Assembly (NCBI GenBank): GCA_903837255.1
Contig: CAILTZ010000414.1
Coordinates: 1 to 5,668 of the forward strand
Source: an uncultured Pirellula sp.
GTDB taxonomy: Bacteria; Planctomycetota; Planctomycetia; Pirellulales; Pirellulaceae
DNA: 5,668 nt
Direction: 5' to 3'
A model generated the notes under the pieces. It saw only the letters and a list, made by a program, of their open reading frames with translations. It was not told where the DNA came from and did no database searches. This document shows positions 4,841 to 5,668 of this stretch, in pieces; the first letter of the stretch is position 1; every line of letters starts with the position of its first letter. Position numbers and translations under genes: made by a program.

Positions 4841-5239
4841 ATGACTTCGACAGCCACCACGACCTTGGAGCATGAGCGTGCGCTTGCGAGACTTGAAGAG
4901 CTGTTTACGGCCAAGCCAAGAACTCCAGAAGGTGACGAATTTGAGCTCTTACTCCTGTTGGTCGAGACCTACGAAGCAAAGGAGTACCCAATTGAATTGC
5001 CCGATCCCCTCGAGGCGATTCGCTTCCGCATGGAACAAGCGAAACTGAAACAAAAGGACTTGATTCCAATCTTAGGTAGCAAGGGCAAGGTGTCGGAAGT
5101 CCTGAATGGAAAGCGCGAATTATCGTTGACGATGATTCGCAAGCTAGTCAGCGAATTAGGGATTCCGGCTGAGGTTTTGCTCCAAGAGCGAGGTGCTACC
5201 TTACCCGACACCGATATTCTTACATTCGGCAAAAAGTAG
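4841..5239 (+). CDS. HigA-family antitoxin / HTH transcriptional regulator (COG5499-like), toxin not found
   Basis: A 132-residue DNA-binding protein of the HigA (XRE-type HTH) antitoxin group. Such proteins neutralise a HigB mRNA-cleaving toxin and repress their own operon. Residues 9-50 form the helical N-terminal part (EHERALARLEELF, then DEFELLLLLVETYEAKEYPI). The HTH is at about 55-115: DPLEAIRFRMEQAKLKQKDLIPILG, recognition helix SKGKVSEVLNGKR (80-92), then LSLTMIRKLVSELGIPAEVLL. This order and the GIPAEVLL end are typical of the family. The start at 4841 fits family N-termini; GGAG lies three bases before it. The frame remains open to GTG 4721, but those 40 Arg/Ser-rich codons do not look like HigA. 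In this family the toxin gene normally precedes the antitoxin. No HigB-like frame is present in 4579-4840 or downstream, so the gene is solitary here or acts as a plain regulator. Confidence 0.88.
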   Translation: MTSTATTTLEHERALARLEELFTAKPRTPEGDEFELLLLLVETYEAKEYPIELPDPLEAIRFRMEQAKLKQKDLIPILGSKGKVSEVLNGKRELSLTMIRKLVSELGIPAEVLLQERGATLPDTDILTFGKK

Positions 5240-5308
5240 CAAAGGTGGCTTGGAAACAATCTCTCCTAAAGCAATCCGGCGTGGCAGTAGCGATCCGGTT
5301 TTCTGAAC

Positions 5309-5338
5309 CGCTAATAGACGCTAATGTTCGCTAATGAG
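5309..5338. repeat. iterated 10-base CGCTAAT repeat, copy 2
   Basis: Three 10-base units beginning CGCTAAT at 5309, 5319 and 5329, in the same orientation as copy 1 and with the same upstream context (T-rich run, then AACC). The first seven bases of each unit are conserved and the last three vary. Copies 1 and 2 bracket the antitoxin gene as direct repeats about 670 bases apart. Confidence 0.7.
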
Positions 5339-5425
5339 GAACTTGCGACGGTTTAGACTAAGAGACAGGTAACCCCTGGCTTTGGTTGGTGGAGAACGCG
5401 AGTTCCCAATCCACGTGGTTCCTCC

Positions 5426-5535
5426 CGTGGGATAGGCTTCCAGCCTGTCACTGTCTTCATGACTTCGGTCCGGATATGCTTATCGCTACGGTCCTTTTTC
5501 TGCTCAAGCCGGACAGGCTAGAAGCCTATCCCACG
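5426..5535. repeat. long imperfect inverted repeat, 24-base arms around a 62-base spacer
   Basis: The left arm (5426-5449, starting CGTGGGATAGGCTTCC) and right arm (5512-5535, ending AAGCCTATCCCACG) are reverse complements except at one position. Both arms contain GATAGGCTT and the AGCCTGTC / GACAGGCT ends. I recall arm sequences of this type being scattered in planctomycete genomes, which suggests a REP/MITE-like element. No coding capacity and no target-site duplication is obvious at its edges. No U-tract follows on either strand, so it is not a standard terminator. Confidence 0.75.
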
Positions 5536-5591
5536 TGCCTTCGTCCCGTTGACCATGCGCAGACGGGCCGCGCGCATCGCGAGGGACGGAT

Positions 5592-5615
5592 TGATGATTG
5601 TCGAGTGATGATTGT
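5592..5615. repeat. short direct repeat TGATGATTGT x2
   Basis: TGATGATTGT occurs at 5592-5601 and 5606-5615, a 14-base period. It may be the start of another low-complexity intergenic repeat continuing toward the right edge. Function unknown. Confidence 0.5.
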
Positions 5616-5668
5616 TGATTTTTGAAGTGGAAGAAGTTGGGCGCGTGGTCTATTCGGTCCTTGTCTTC

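Larger units (their letters stand above)
5240..5668. other. gene-free, repeat-rich right end
   Basis: 429 bases with no credible coding sequence. The contents are a small hairpin (CGGTT, 5-base loop, AACCG, 5296-5310), repeat copy 2 (5309-5338), the palindrome CCACGTGG (5411-5418), the long inverted repeat (5426-5535) and short direct repeats at 5592-5615. The only longer open frame (plus strand, 5386-5625) runs straight through the inverted repeat and looks like translated repeat DNA. Confidence 0.6.

Noticed and set aside
4640..5338. CRISPR array
   Set aside because: The repeats are 10-base units without spacers, and the two copies are separated by a gene. There is no 25-40 base repeat with unique spacers and no cas gene.
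5386..5625. 79-codon plus-strand open frame near the right end
   Set aside because: It reads straight through both arms of the inverted repeat, has mixed composition and no domain. It is translated repeat DNA.

Overview
The window looks like part of a chromosome from a planctomycete, probably of the Pirellulaceae (Rhodopirellula/Blastopirellula relatives). This is an inference from moderate GC by eye, a secreted S46 peptidase, a proline-tailed lipoprotein of a type I associate with planctomycetes, a TPR lipoprotein, and intergenic repeat sequences of a kind I recall from those genomes. No RNA gene, CRISPR array, insertion sequence or prophage is visible.

Layout. Positions 1-3609 hold four genes on the minus strand. 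In transcription order they are a lipoprotein with an NTF2-like-looking domain and a Pro/Ala/Gly repeat tail (3609-2668), acyl carrier protein acpP (2490-2257), 3-oxoacyl-ACP synthase II fabF (2136-901), and the first 274 residues of an S46 dipeptidyl-peptidase (823 to beyond the left edge). acpP and fabF form the fatty-acid elongation pair: ACP carries the growing acyl chain on a phosphopantetheine arm and FabF condenses it with malonyl-ACP. The pair is framed by RNA hairpins. One lies at the predicted acpP transcript start and two lie between acpP and fabF. The lipoprotein and the peptidase act in the envelope or periplasm and have no evident link to lipid synthesis beyond orientation.

From 3610 the direction flips. 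A 205-base divergent spacer with two small dyads leads to a plus-strand TPR lipoprotein (3815-4578). Its signal peptide and its TPR body lie in different frames, joined at a T5 run (3933-3937). Reading one extra T, or a -1 slip, restores a normal 254-residue lipoprotein. Downstream is a HigA-type antitoxin (4841-5239) with no HigB toxin in the window. It is bracketed by two copies of an unusual repeat made of three 10-base CGCTAAT units (4640-4669 and 5309-5338).

The last 429 bases have no credible gene. They contain the second repeat copy, a long imperfect inverted repeat (24-base arms, 62-base spacer, 5426-5535) and short direct repeats near the right edge. The right end is therefore repeat-rich, accessory-type sequence, whereas the left two thirds are ordinary core and envelope genes. 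The items most worth following up are the split TPR gene, the solitary antitoxin between iterated repeats, and the hairpins around acpP. I see no convincing new multi-gene system.
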